Positions 33,199 to 41,051 of a stretch of DNA of 64,000 bases are shown one piece after another. Source of the stretch: Streptomyces sp. HPF1205 (GTDB taxonomy: Bacteria; Actinomycetota; Actinomycetes; Streptomycetales; Streptomycetaceae). Below the pieces are notes generated by a model. The model saw only the letters and a list, made by a program, of their open reading frames with translations. It did not search any database and was not told the origin of the DNA. Each line of letters begins with the position of its first letter. Within the stretch, counting starts at the first letter, position 1. The stretch covers positions 1 to 64,000 of the forward strand of contig NZ_JAINVH010000013.1 in the NCBI RefSeq assembly GCF_020400825.1. Direction: 5' to 3'. The position numbers were made by a program, and so were the translations under genes.

Positions 33199-34968
33199 TC
33201 AGGCGGACGCGGCGGCGACGCGGCCGGCGGGGCTGCGGGTGTGCGCCCACGCGGGCAGGGCGGACAGCGCCCCGGTCACCACCACGGTGGCCAGTGCGGC
33301 GCCGAGCAGCCACGTGGCCGGCGGCATGACCATCGAGGGGCTGAAGAACCAGTACAGGAGGAGCCCGGCCGGGACGCCGGCCGCGATTCCCGGTAGCACG
33401 GGCAGCAGTTGGGCGACGCAGAACGCCGTGACGACCTGGCCGGGAGTGGCGCCCAGCGTGCGGGCGATGGTCAGGGCGCGCCGCGCCTGCACCGCCGTGC
33501 TCCAGCCGAGGAGCACGGTGTTGAGCGTGGACAGCGCCACCAGCGCGAGGGTGACGGCGAGCAGTACCCGCCCGGTCTGCTCGGTCCGCACCTCGATGGG
33601 GCCGAACCGTTCGGCGGCGGGGGCCGCGTCGAGTACGGCGTGGAACGTGAGCACCGCGGTGACCATGAGGGTGGTGGCGGCCGTGCCGACGGCCGCCAGG
33701 ACGGCGCGGCCGGGCCGGCGGGCGAGCAGCCGGATGCCGAGCAGCAGCGGTGTGGGAAGGTACGCCGTCACGGCGTTCAGGTGCGGGTGGTGCGTGAGCA
33801 GGTGGGCGGGGTCGGCCAGGGCGCTGACGGTGCTGGTACGGGCGGCGCGTACGGCGGGGCCGAGCGCGCCGGCCAGGGCGGCCACGGCGGCCAGGACGAC
33901 CGTGGCGGCGACGGCGTCGGTTCCCGGAGGGGTCACCGTGTCGAGCAGCCCGTCGCTGGGATCGACCAGGTGGGGTGCGGCCACCGTTCCGGCCGCCAGC
34001 CCGAGCCCGCCGGCCAGGGCGGTCAGCAGTACGTACTGCGCCAGCAGGACGGCGGCGACGGTGCCGGGACCGGCGCCGACCGCCTTGAGCAGAGCGGCAC
34101 GCCGGTTGTCGCGGCCGGCCCGTAGGGCGGCCAGCCCGGCCAGGGTGACGAACGCGGCGACGGCCAGCAGCCAGCCACCGATGACCAGGGTGGGCTGGGT
34201 GAACTCGATCATGGCCGTGTCCGTCCGCAGGATGTCGCTCCAGTAGTGGTAGTTGAGCCACCCCTCGGGCTCGACGGCCCGGACGGCCGCGGACTTGGCG
34301 AACCGGCCGGCCGCGCCGGGGTCGGACAGCTTCAGGTAGATCAGGCTCACGTCGGGACTGTCGCCCGCCGCCGCGTGCGCGTCGGCGGCGGTCAGCCAGA
34401 TCAGGCCGCCGGCGTCGGACGGCCCGACCTGCGCCGGGTCGCCCCACGGGTACACCGCGGTGGCCGCGCTGATCGCGGTCCCGACGACCGGGAAACCGTG
34501 CCCGTTGACGGTGACGCGGTCGCCGACGCGCACGCCGAGGTCCCGCGCGAAGCCGCGTTCGACCACCGCGCCGCCCGGACGCACCCAGGTGCCGGAGGTC
34601 ACCAGCGGCCGGTCCACGGCGGACCGCGAGGCGCCGCGCCCCTCGACCGCGGAATGCTCGGAACGGCCGTTCGCCCGGATGGTGGTGTCGAACGCGAAGA
34701 ACGGGCCGCCGACCGCGGTCACCCCGGGCACGCGCGCCAGGTGCGAGGCGAAACGCGCGGGATCCGGGTCCGTCGTCGAGGCCATCACGTCGGGGCCCGC
34801 GGTGGCCGCGCGGGTCTTGGCGTACCCCGTGGCCACGGCGTGGCCGGTCGCCAGCCCGAGAGTCAGGCTGGCCGTCGCGGCGGTGACGGCGAGCAGGAAG
34901 GCGACGGCCTCACCGGGACGGCGGCGCATGTCGCGCAGCACCAGGCGCCACAACAGGACGTATCCCAC
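33199..34968 (-). CDS. FtsX-like ABC transporter permease
   Basis: This 589-residue protein has an N-terminal membrane helix (about 20-42) before a large extracytoplasmic domain (about 45-245), then several membrane segments to the end, with FtsX/MacB-type repeats (LLAVAAFVTLAGLAAL and ARTLGATPGQVVTAF). Such permeases work with a LolD-like ATPase in export or mechanotransmission and do not act as importers. The GTG at 34968 begins 2 bases after the stop of the ATPase gene. Its substrate is unknown; the upstream PadR regulator suggests a drug or lipid-like compound. Confidence 0.87.
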   Translation of the reverse strand: MGYVLLWRLVLRDMRRRPGEAVAFLLAVTAATASLTLGLATGHAVATGYAKTRAATAGPDVMASTTDPDPARFASHLARVPGVTAVGGPFFAFDTTIRANGRSEHSAVEGRGASRSAVDRPLVTSGTWVRPGGAVVERGFARDLGVRVGDRVTVNGHGFPVVGTAISAATAVYPWGDPAQVGPSDAGGLIWLTAADAHAAAGDSPDVSLIYLKLSDPGAAGRFAKSAAVRAVEPEGWLNYHYWSDILRTDTAMIEFTQPTLVIGGWLLAVAAFVTLAGLAALRAGRDNRRAALLKAVGAGPGTVAAVLLAQYVLLTALAGGLGLAAGTVAAPHLVDPSDGLLDTVTPPGTDAVAATVVLAAVAALAGALGPAVRAARTSTVSALADPAHLLTHHPHLNAVTAYLPTPLLLGIRLLARRPGRAVLAAVGTAATTLMVTAVLTFHAVLDAAPAAERFGPIEVRTEQTGRVLLAVTLALVALSTLNTVLLGWSTAVQARRALTIARTLGATPGQVVTAFCVAQLLPVLPGIAAGVPAGLLLYWFFSPSMVMPPATWLLGAALATVVVTGALSALPAWAHTRSPAGRVAAASA

Positions 34969-34970
34969 GG

Positions 34971-35801
34971 TCAGTTCTCCCAGTCCAGCAGCGCGCCGAG
35001 CCGGGAGGTGCCGCCGCCGGCGCCCAGGCGGGTGTCGTCGGCGAGCGCTCCGTCGCGCAGGGAGACGACGCGGTCCGCCGTGGCGGCGACGCGCTCGTCA
35101 TGGGTCACCACGACCAGGGTCTGTCCCGCGGCACGCAACTCGTCGAACAGCCGCAGCACGTCGTGCGTGGCGGCGCTGTCGAGGTTTCCGGTGGGCTCGT
35201 CAGCGAGGACGACCAGCGGCTCGTTGACCAGGGCGCGGGCGATGGCGACCCGCTGCCGCTGGCCCCCGGAGAGCTCGGAGGGCAGGCGCCGGGCCCGGTC
35301 GGCGAGCCCGGTCCGTTCCAGGAGCGCGGCGGTACGGACCCGGGCGGTACGCGGTGAGGCGCCGGCGAGCAGCGCGGGCAGCTCGATGTTCTCCGCCGCC
35401 GTCAGCTCGTCCATCAGGTGGAAGTCCTGGAAGACGAATCCGATCGCCCGGCGGCGCAGACGTGCCAGGGCCCGCTCCGCGAGCCGGTCGACGCGCTGCC
35501 CGCCGAGCCACACCTCACCGCTGGAGGGCCGGTCCAGGCCGCCGAGGAGCTGCAGAAGCGTCGACTTGCCGCAGCCGCTGGGTCCGGTCACGGCGAGCGT
35601 CTGCCCCTCGGGTACGTCGAGGTCGACCTCGTCGACGGCGCGCACCAGGGTCTCGTCCCGGCCGTACAGGCGCGACAGGCCGACGGCGCGCAGGACCGGC
35701 GCGTCGTGCGCGCCGTGCGCGCCGCGCACGGGCCACTCGGCGCCCTGTCTCCCGCCGCGCCGCGCCGCCTGCGTCCTGCCCGGCCGTATGTGTCGCGTCA
35801 T
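34971..35801 (-). CDS. LolD/MacB-like ABC transporter ATPase
   Basis: This 276-residue ATPase carries Walker A GPSGCGKST (about 78), signature LSGGQRQRVA (about 175), Walker B VVLADEP and the DEPTGNLDS loop typical of MacB/LolD partners of FtsX permeases. An Arg/Gly-rich head of about 35 residues precedes the domain. The start ATG overlaps the stop of the PadR gene in ATGA (35798-35801). With the permease it makes an exporter in the cytoplasmic membrane. Confidence 0.92.
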   Translation of the reverse strand: MTRHIRPGRTQAARRGGRQGAEWPVRGAHGAHDAPVLRAVGLSRLYGRDETLVRAVDEVDLDVPEGQTLAVTGPSGCGKSTLLQLLGGLDRPSSGEVWLGGQRVDRLAERALARLRRRAIGFVFQDFHLMDELTAAENIELPALLAGASPRTARVRTAALLERTGLADRARRLPSELSGGQRQRVAIARALVNEPLVVLADEPTGNLDSAATHDVLRLFDELRAAGQTLVVVTHDERVAATADRVVSLRDGALADDTRLGAGGGTSRLGALLDWEN

Positions 35802-36337
35802 TCCTCCGCCTTCCCCGCGCGGGTGGTCCGCGTCGACCAGGTCCGCTCGCATGCCTCCAGCCAGCGCAGATCGGCTTGCAGCCGGAGCGCGACGCCCTCC
35901 AGGAGCAGCCCGGCCTCCGAGTCCGCGCCTTGGGCGAGGGCGGCGTGCTGGGCCTCGGCGAGGGCGCGCATCAGCTCGCGGCGCCGCGCGTCCACCAGCG
36001 CGAGGGGGTCGGCCGTCCCCGACACGGCGGCGGCCACCAGCTTCAGGTGGAACTCCGTGACGTCCGCCCGGGGCCCGGCGCCCTCGGCCATCCACGCGGC
36101 CACGCGCTCCTGCCCCGCCGCCGTCAGCGCGTACACCTTGCGCTGCGGCCCGCGCACCGGCTCCTCCACCCGTTCGAGGACCACCAGCCCCGCCTTCTCC
36201 AGCCGGGCGAGCGTCACGTAGACCTGCCCCGCGTTCAGCGCCTCCCCCAACGGCCCGAGCGCGGCCGCCAGCCGCCGCCGCAGGTCGTAGCCGTGCGAGG
36301 GCTCCTTGACCAGCAGCGCCAGCACCACGTCCTGCAC
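35798..36337 (-). CDS. PadR-family transcriptional regulator
   Basis: This 179-residue regulator has the PadR winged helix (SVQDVVLALLVKEPSHGYDL-type start: QDVVLALLVKEPSHGYDLRR; then ALNAGQVYVTLARLEKAGLV and YALTAAGQERVAAWM) followed by an alpha-helical C-terminal dimer domain of Vir type. PadR proteins repress nearby transporter genes and release DNA on binding a drug-like ligand. The GTG at 36337 is preferred: GGGAGG lies 8-9 bases upstream, whereas the GTG at 36346 abuts it. It is first in an operon with the ABC exporter and sits just downstream of a promoter with an overlapping palindrome, which suggests self-repression. Confidence 0.9.
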   Translation of the reverse strand: MQDVVLALLVKEPSHGYDLRRRLAAALGPLGEALNAGQVYVTLARLEKAGLVVLERVEEPVRGPQRKVYALTAAGQERVAAWMAEGAGPRADVTEFHLKLVAAAVSGTADPLALVDARRRELMRALAEAQHAALAQGADSEAGLLLEGVALRLQADLRWLEACERTWSTRTTRAGKAEE

Positions 36338-36365
36338 GGACCGCACCTCCCTGTCTGCACGCCAA

Positions 36366-36394
36366 TAGATAACGGTTATCCACCGACCCGTCAA
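36366..36394 (-). promoter_or_regulatory. padR-ABC operon promoter with overlapping operator
   Basis: On the minus strand, -35 TTGACG (36389-36394) and -10 TATCTA (36366-36371) are 17 bases apart, close to the sigma-HrdB consensus. The palindrome GATAACGGTTATC (36368-36380; exact apart from its centre) overlaps the -10 box. A repressor bound there would block transcription; the first gene, the PadR regulator, is the likely binder. Confidence 0.75.
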
Positions 36395-36553
36395 ACCGCT
36401 GCCGACCGCGGCCCCGGCGTGATGCCCGGCCGAGCGGCCGGCTGTCGGCGTTCGTCAGCGGAGCCTTCCCGGGGCAGGACCGACCCGTTCCGGCGACGGA
36501 TCACGATCAGGCACCCGCCCGGTGCGTGCCCGTCGGGCCGCTACCCTGCGAGG

Positions 36554-36943
36554 ATGCGGACACCGGGGGTACGGGCGGGCTCCGGCGTTCGGGACGCTCT
36601 GCGGGTGACCGTGGCCGGTGGTTGCCTCCTGGTGCAGACCGTGGCGCTGTTCGTTCTCGCCAGTGGCTGGGTGGAGGCGTCGAACGCGTCGCGGGATTGC
36701 GGGTACGACGGCACCTGCGTGGACCGTGGACTGTTCGGAGCGACCATCATCGTGGAGCTCGTGACGATCGCGGCCGAGTTCGTGACGGGGGCGGTCCTGT
36801 GGGGGCTGCCGTTGTGGCGGCGTCGGCGTTCTCCCGGGGTCGATGACTGGTGGGAACTGTTCACGCTCCGCCTGCCGCGGGTCGTGATGGCGGGATGCCT
36901 CCTGTCCGCACTCACCGCGATCGGGTGGGGGCTTCTCGCGTGA
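36554..36943 (+). CDS. Small membrane protein, function unknown
   Basis: This 129-residue protein has three hydrophobic helices (about 17-38, 60-85 and 105-128) and two Cys residues in a loop (RDCGYDGTCVD), which would lie outside and may form a disulphide. I recognise no family. The ATG follows a TACCCT -10-like box by 6 bases (leaderless pattern). It is divergent from the padR operon and converges on the ATP-grasp pair. Confidence 0.7.
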   Translation: MRTPGVRAGSGVRDALRVTVAGGCLLVQTVALFVLASGWVEASNASRDCGYDGTCVDRGLFGATIIVELVTIAAEFVTGAVLWGLPLWRRRRSPGVDDWWELFTLRLPRVVMAGCLLSALTAIGWGLLA

Positions 36944-36988
36944 TCCCGCGGGGCTCGCCCGGTGTCCTTCCGACGTGGCCGGGCCGTC

Positions 36989-37804
36989 CTACCTGCGGCG
37001 GGCGCTGCGCAGGGTCAGTTCGGCCAGGGCCTCGGGGGCGCCGGGCTGGTCGCGGACGCCGGGGAAGGCGTTGATGTCGACGATCAGCGGGCCGGTGGGG
37101 GTGGGGATGACGTCGACGCCGTAGACGTCGAGGGCGAAGACCTCGCCGACGCGGGCGACGAGGTCGCGCCAGGTGTCGGGTACGGCGGTACGGGCGGGCG
37201 GGGAGGCCTGTGCCTGTGGGGGTGCGGCCAGCTCGGAGCGGCGCACGGCGGCGAAGACATGCGGGCCGACGGCCCAGAGCTTGTGGTCCCACCCGGCGTT
37301 CGGCACGAAGTCCTGGACGATGTACGGGCCGGGCGGCGCGTCCGCGGCGAAGTCCCGTACGGCGGACGGGTTTTCCAGCCGTACGACCACGTCGCCCTTG
37401 TGGCTGCGCCGGCTCTTGACGACGACGGGCCCGGCGACCGCCGCCTCGCCACGGGCCAGTTCGGCGGCGGACGGGTAGGTACGGGTGGCGGCGAAGGGGA
37501 GACCGGCGCGGCGGGCGTCGGCGGCCATCGCCGTACGGTCCTGGCAGCGCGCGGTGGCGGCCGCGGAGTTGAGTACCCGCGCCCCCGCCGCTTCGAGCCC
37601 GCGGGCCAGCCGGATCGCCTCCGGGACGCGCGACTTGAGCAGGTACACGTCCGCGGGTTCCCCCGGCGGTTCCCCCGCGTCCGGCGCCAGCACCTCGACG
37701 ACGGCACCGCCCGACGCGGTGAGCAGCGCGGCGGCCGCCGCCAGCAGCGGATGACGTGGATCCGGCGTGATGAGCCCGACCCTCAGCGGATGCGGCGGCC
37801 TCAC
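36989..37804 (-). CDS. ATP-grasp ligase (RimK-like), second of a pair
   Basis: This 271-residue protein has a small N-terminal domain (RVGLITPDPRHPLL; LLKSRVPEAIRLARGLEAAG) and an ATP-grasp fold with VVKSRRSHKGDVVVRL as the nucleotide-binding loop region and VDINAFPGVRD as the metal-binding end. The GTG start overlaps the upstream partner's stop in GTGA (37801-37804). ATP-grasp enzymes join a carboxylate, activated as acyl-phosphate, to an amine or thiol. Two successive ones suggest two couplings on one substrate or a heterodimer. No substrate gene is recognised. Confidence 0.85.
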   Translation of the reverse strand: MRPPHPLRVGLITPDPRHPLLAAAAALLTASGGAVVEVLAPDAGEPPGEPADVYLLKSRVPEAIRLARGLEAAGARVLNSAAATARCQDRTAMAADARRAGLPFAATRTYPSAAELARGEAAVAGPVVVKSRRSHKGDVVVRLENPSAVRDFAADAPPGPYIVQDFVPNAGWDHKLWAVGPHVFAAVRRSELAAPPQAQASPPARTAVPDTWRDLVARVGEVFALDVYGVDVIPTPTGPLIVDINAFPGVRDQPGAPEALAELTLRSARRR

Positions 37805-38724
37805 GGCACCGGCACCACCGCGGGCCCGGGCGCGGACGCGGTGGTGGCGGTCGGCGCGGCGGCGGGCGTGGTGGCGGGCGTGATCGCCGGCGCGCCCGGC
37901 GCCGGGGAGGGCCGGCCGGACCGGGCCAGGTCGAGGACGGCGCCGGCGACGCGGGCCACCGCGTCCGGCACCTGGCGGAAGCTCGGGAAGTCGTTGACGT
38001 CCACGACGACCGGGCCGTCCGGGGTGAGCAGGACGTCCAGCCCGTACAGGTCGAGGCCGTACACCGCGCCGACCCGCGCGGCGACCGCGGCGACCTCGCG
38101 GGAGAGGGGGACCAGGCGTCCGCGGTGGGGGTGGTCGGGGTGCAGCGGTGACCGGTGCTCGGTTGCGTAGATATCCCCGCCGACGCAGTAGACCTTGATG
38201 TCGATGCCCGGGTTCGGCACGTACGGCTGCGCGATGAGCAGCCCCTCGCCGCGCAGCTCCGGCACGAGCGCGGTGAGCCGTTCCGGCGTGGCCACCAGGT
38301 GCACCGAGCGCCCGGAGCTGCCGTTCGCCGGCTTGACGACCAGCGGGTACTCCGACTCCGGTATCTCCGCGAAGTGTTCGGGCCTCGCGGCGGCGTACGT
38401 GGACGGCATCGGCAGCCCGTGCCGCCGCCCGATCGCCGCGGCGAGCGCCTTGTCGCGCACCCCGCGGATGGCCCGGGCGTCGTTGACGGTGACCAGACCG
38501 GCGCAGGCCGCGGCCTCCAGCACCGTGAGCCCCGGCCCGCCGGAGACGGTCTTGAGCACCCAGGCGTCATGGCTGCCGGCGGCGACCAGGTCCGTCATCC
38601 GCAGCAGCGAACCGCCGGGCCGCAGCACGTCCACGTGGTGGCCCCACGCGTCGAGCTGCCGGACCACCTCGACCGGCAGGCTGTCGTGGAGGTAGTTCTC
38701 CTCCACGAGGAAACAGAGTTTCAT
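37801..38724 (-). CDS. ATP-grasp ligase (RimK-like), first of a pair
   Basis: This 307-residue protein begins MKLCFLVEENYLHDSLPVEV and has an ATP-grasp domain with ATP loop LVVKPANGSSGRSVHLV (about 129-145), IAQPYVPNPGIDIKVYCVGG (residues about 172-191) and the metal motif VVDVNDFPSFRQ (about 247-258). The last 35 residues are Ala/Pro/Thr-rich. It resembles RimK/glutathione synthetase-like enzymes of unknown substrate. The ATG follows GGAAG. It overlaps the second ligase gene in GTGA and is divergent from metB, 178 bases away. Confidence 0.86.
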   Translation of the reverse strand: MKLCFLVEENYLHDSLPVEVVRQLDAWGHHVDVLRPGGSLLRMTDLVAAGSHDAWVLKTVSGGPGLTVLEAAACAGLVTVNDARAIRGVRDKALAAAIGRRHGLPMPSTYAAARPEHFAEIPESEYPLVVKPANGSSGRSVHLVATPERLTALVPELRGEGLLIAQPYVPNPGIDIKVYCVGGDIYATEHRSPLHPDHPHRGRLVPLSREVAAVAARVGAVYGLDLYGLDVLLTPDGPVVVDVNDFPSFRQVPDAVARVAGAVLDLARSGRPSPAPGAPAITPATTPAAAPTATTASAPGPAVVPVP

Positions 38725-38902
38725 ACGGACTTCCCCCAACCTCCCCGCCCGATGGGCCCGCATGGTGACCGGCGAGGCGTGAAGATCACAGGATGCCATG
38801 CGCGGCCGCGGCCCGTCGGCCGATCCCGGCCCGGCGCCCCGCCCCTGCCCGCGCAGGGTCCGTACGGCCCGTACGGGTCGCGCGGCCACTACCCTCGGGG
38901 CC

Positions 38903-40063
38903 ATGAGCGATCAGCACAATGTGCGCCATCAGCACTTCGAGACCCTCGCGATCCACGCCGGGCAGCCGGCCGACGCCGCGACCGGGGCCGTGGTGACGCC
39001 GATCTACCAGGTGTCGACGTACAAGCAGGACGGCGTCGGCGGGCTGCGCGGCGGCTACGAGTACAGCCGGTCGGCGAACCCGACCAGGACCGCGCTGGAG
39101 GAGAACCTCGCGGCGCTGGAGGGCGGCAGGCGCGGGCTGGCCTTCGCGTCCGGGCTCGCCGCCGAGGACTGCCTGCTGCGCACGCTGCTGGCGCCCGGCG
39201 ACCACGTCGTCATTCCCGGCGACGCCTACGGGGGCACCTTCCGGCTGTTCGCCAAGGTGGTCGAGCGCTGGGGTGTGCAGTGGTCGGTCGCGGACACCTC
39301 GGACGTCCAGGCGGTACGGGACGCGGTGCGGCCGCAGACCCGGCTGATCTGGGTCGAGACCCCCTCCAACCCGCTGCTCGGCGTCACGGACATCGAGGCG
39401 CTGGCCGGGGTGGCACGGCAGGCGGGCGTGCGGCTGGTGGTCGACAACACCTTCGCCAGCCCGTACCTGCAGCAGCCGCTCGCGCTGGGCGCGGACGTGG
39501 TGGTGCACTCGACCACCAAGTACATGGGCGGGCACTCCGACGTGGTCGGCGGCGCGCTGGTCACCTCGGACGCCGCCCTCGGCGAGGAGCTGGCCTACCA
39601 CCAGAACGCCATGGGCGCGGTGGCCGGGCCGTTCGACGCCTGGCTGGTGATGCGCGGCATCAAGACGCTGGCGGTGCGCATGGACCGGCACAGCGAGAAC
39701 GCCGGGCGGATCGCCGAGATGCTCGCCGCCCATCCGCGGGTGACCCGCGTCTACTACCCGGGGCTGCCCGAGCACCCCGGGCACGAGGTCGCCGCCAAGC
39801 AGATGAAGGCGTTCGGCGGGATGGTGAGCTTCCGGGTCGAGGGCGGCGAGGAGGCGGCCGTCGCGGTGTGCGACCGGGCCCGCCTGTTCACCCTCGGCGA
39901 GTCGCTCGGCGGGGTGGAGTCGCTGATCGAGCACCCGGGCCGGATGACCCACGCCTCGGTCGCCGGTTCCGCGCTGGAGGTCCCCGCCGACCTGGTACGC
40001 CTGTCGGTCGGCATCGAGGCGGTCGACGACCTGCTGACCGACCTCAAGCAGGCGCTGGGCTGA
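38903..40063 (+). CDS. metB: Cystathionine gamma-synthase/lyase (PLP, MetB type)
   Basis: This 386-residue PLP enzyme has YEYSRSANPTRTALE (53-67), GGLAFASGLAAE-like cofactor loop at about 79-88, DNTFASPYLQQP (181-192) and the PLP-binding Lys206 in HSTTKYMGGHSD, then GESLGGVESLIEHPGRMTHAS (in parts). These are Cys/Met metabolism enzyme features. Members of this type act as gamma-synthase (transsulfuration towards methionine) or gamma-lyase, and sequence alone does not settle which. From memory, streptomycete homologues at this place are named cystathionine gamma-synthase. A TACCCT box ends 7 bases before the ATG. Confidence 0.92.
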   Translation: MSDQHNVRHQHFETLAIHAGQPADAATGAVVTPIYQVSTYKQDGVGGLRGGYEYSRSANPTRTALEENLAALEGGRRGLAFASGLAAEDCLLRTLLAPGDHVVIPGDAYGGTFRLFAKVVERWGVQWSVADTSDVQAVRDAVRPQTRLIWVETPSNPLLGVTDIEALAGVARQAGVRLVVDNTFASPYLQQPLALGADVVVHSTTKYMGGHSDVVGGALVTSDAALGEELAYHQNAMGAVAGPFDAWLVMRGIKTLAVRMDRHSENAGRIAEMLAAHPRVTRVYYPGLPEHPGHEVAAKQMKAFGGMVSFRVEGGEEAAVAVCDRARLFTLGESLGGVESLIEHPGRMTHASVAGSALEVPADLVRLSVGIEAVDDLLTDLKQALG

Positions 40064-40103
40064 CGGCAGGCGCCGGGCTGATGGCAGGGCGCCGGGCTGA
40101 CGG
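40049..40103 (+). repeat. Triplicated 3' end of metB including the stop
   Basis: Three near-identical units (CAGGCGCTGGGCTGACGG and two variants with GCGCCGGGCTGA) begin at 40049, 40067 and 40085. The first contains the final codons and TGA of metB; the next two lie beyond it, so the end of the gene has been duplicated in tandem. Confidence 0.8.
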
Positions 40104-40152
40104 CCGGTACGGGCGCGGAGCCGGGCCTGCCCGGCCGGCGGCCCCGGCCCGG

Positions 40153-40410
40153 TCACGTGCCCGGTGGCAACCAGGCTCCCGTTCCCGTCTGCTGCGAGGG
40201 GTCCCGCCACAGAACGGCGGCCAGCACGGCCCCGGCGATCAGCGCCGCCAGCGCCAGCGTCCACAGCAGCGTGCGGACGACCCTGCGCCGGTGGACGATC
40301 CGGCGCCCCCGCAGCGCCGCGCGGGCCGCCAGGTCCACCGGCACGGCCGGGTGCGGGGTGTCCAGCAGGCGCCGCACCTCGTCGTCGCGGCGGTTCGGGA
40401 GCGGGGTCAT
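40153..40410 (-). CDS. Small single-pass membrane protein, possible sigma-factor partner
   Basis: This 85-residue protein has a cytoplasmic Arg-rich head (residues 1-45, RGRRIVHRRRVVRT just before the helix), one membrane helix (about 46-67) and a short outer tail. Its ATG overlaps the stop of the upstream sigma-factor gene in ATGA (40407-40410). That coupling is what is seen for anti-sigma factors, but the zinc motif HxxxCxxC is absent, so the role is only a guess. Confidence 0.75.
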   Translation of the reverse strand: MTPLPNRRDDEVRRLLDTPHPAVPVDLAARAALRGRRIVHRRRVVRTLLWTLALAALIAGAVLAAVLWRDPSQQTGTGAWLPPGT

Positions 40411-41051
40411 GGCGTGATCTCGCCGGTGGGCGGGCCGGGGAGCCGGCGCCGGGCCGTGCCGGCCGTACGGCCGGGGGATCCGCCGGACGGGCCGCCCGCG
40501 CCACCCGCGCCCTCCGTTCCGGACCCGGACCCGGCTCCGGACCCGGCCCCGGAGCCCGACCCCGACCGCGCGCCCGCGCCGCCCGCCTCGTCCGTGGGCC
40601 GGGACCGCAGGGTGGCGGTGGCGCGGGCGCACAGGGCGCGGACCCGTTCGGCGGGCAGTCCCAGCTGGGCGGCGGTCTGCTCCTCCGCGACGCCCTCGAA
40701 GAACCGCAGGGTGACCACGAGCCGCTCCTGCGCGGTCAGCCGGCCGAGCGTCCCGCCGTGCGGCCGCCGCCACCACGGCCGGTGGGCGAAGCGGCGTACG
40801 AGTTCACTGCGCGCGTGCTCGTACGGGTCCTCGGCGCGCATCCGGAACCAGTCCGCGTACACCCGGGCCAGGCTCGCCACGAGCAGGTGCTCCGCGGCCT
40901 CCCGGTCGCCGGTGAGCAGCACCGCGGAGTGCAGCAGGCGTCCCGCCGCGCCCGCGGTGAACGCCTCGAACTCGGCGTCCCGTCGGTGTTCGGCCTCCGC
41001 CCGGCGCTTGCCCACGCGGCCATGGGACGGCAACCATGCGTTTCCGGTCAA
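40407..41051 (-). CDS. ECF-type sigma factor-like protein
   Basis: This 214-residue protein has a degenerate sigma region 2 (DAEFEAFTAGAAGRLLHSAVLL, in parts: FTAGAAGRLLHSAVLLTGDR; AEHLLVASLARVYADW) and a clear region 4 (LGRLTAQERLVVTLRFFEGV; EEQTAAQLGLPAERVRAL), resembling the SigE-family ECF factors of actinobacteria. The last 55 residues are low-complexity Gly/Ser with SGSGSGAGSG. The start is a TTG that overlaps the stop of the MarR gene in TTGA (41048-41051); the overlap is my reason for choosing it over the GTG at 41015. MarR regulator, sigma factor and membrane protein thus form one tightly coupled operon. Confidence 0.8.
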   Translation of the reverse strand: MTGNAWLPSHGRVGKRRAEAEHRRDAEFEAFTAGAAGRLLHSAVLLTGDREAAEHLLVASLARVYADWFRMRAEDPYEHARSELVRRFAHRPWWRRPHGGTLGRLTAQERLVVTLRFFEGVAEEQTAAQLGLPAERVRALCARATATLRSRPTDEAGGAGARSGSGSGAGSGAGSGSGTEGAGGAGGPSGGSPGRTAGTARRRLPGPPTGEITP

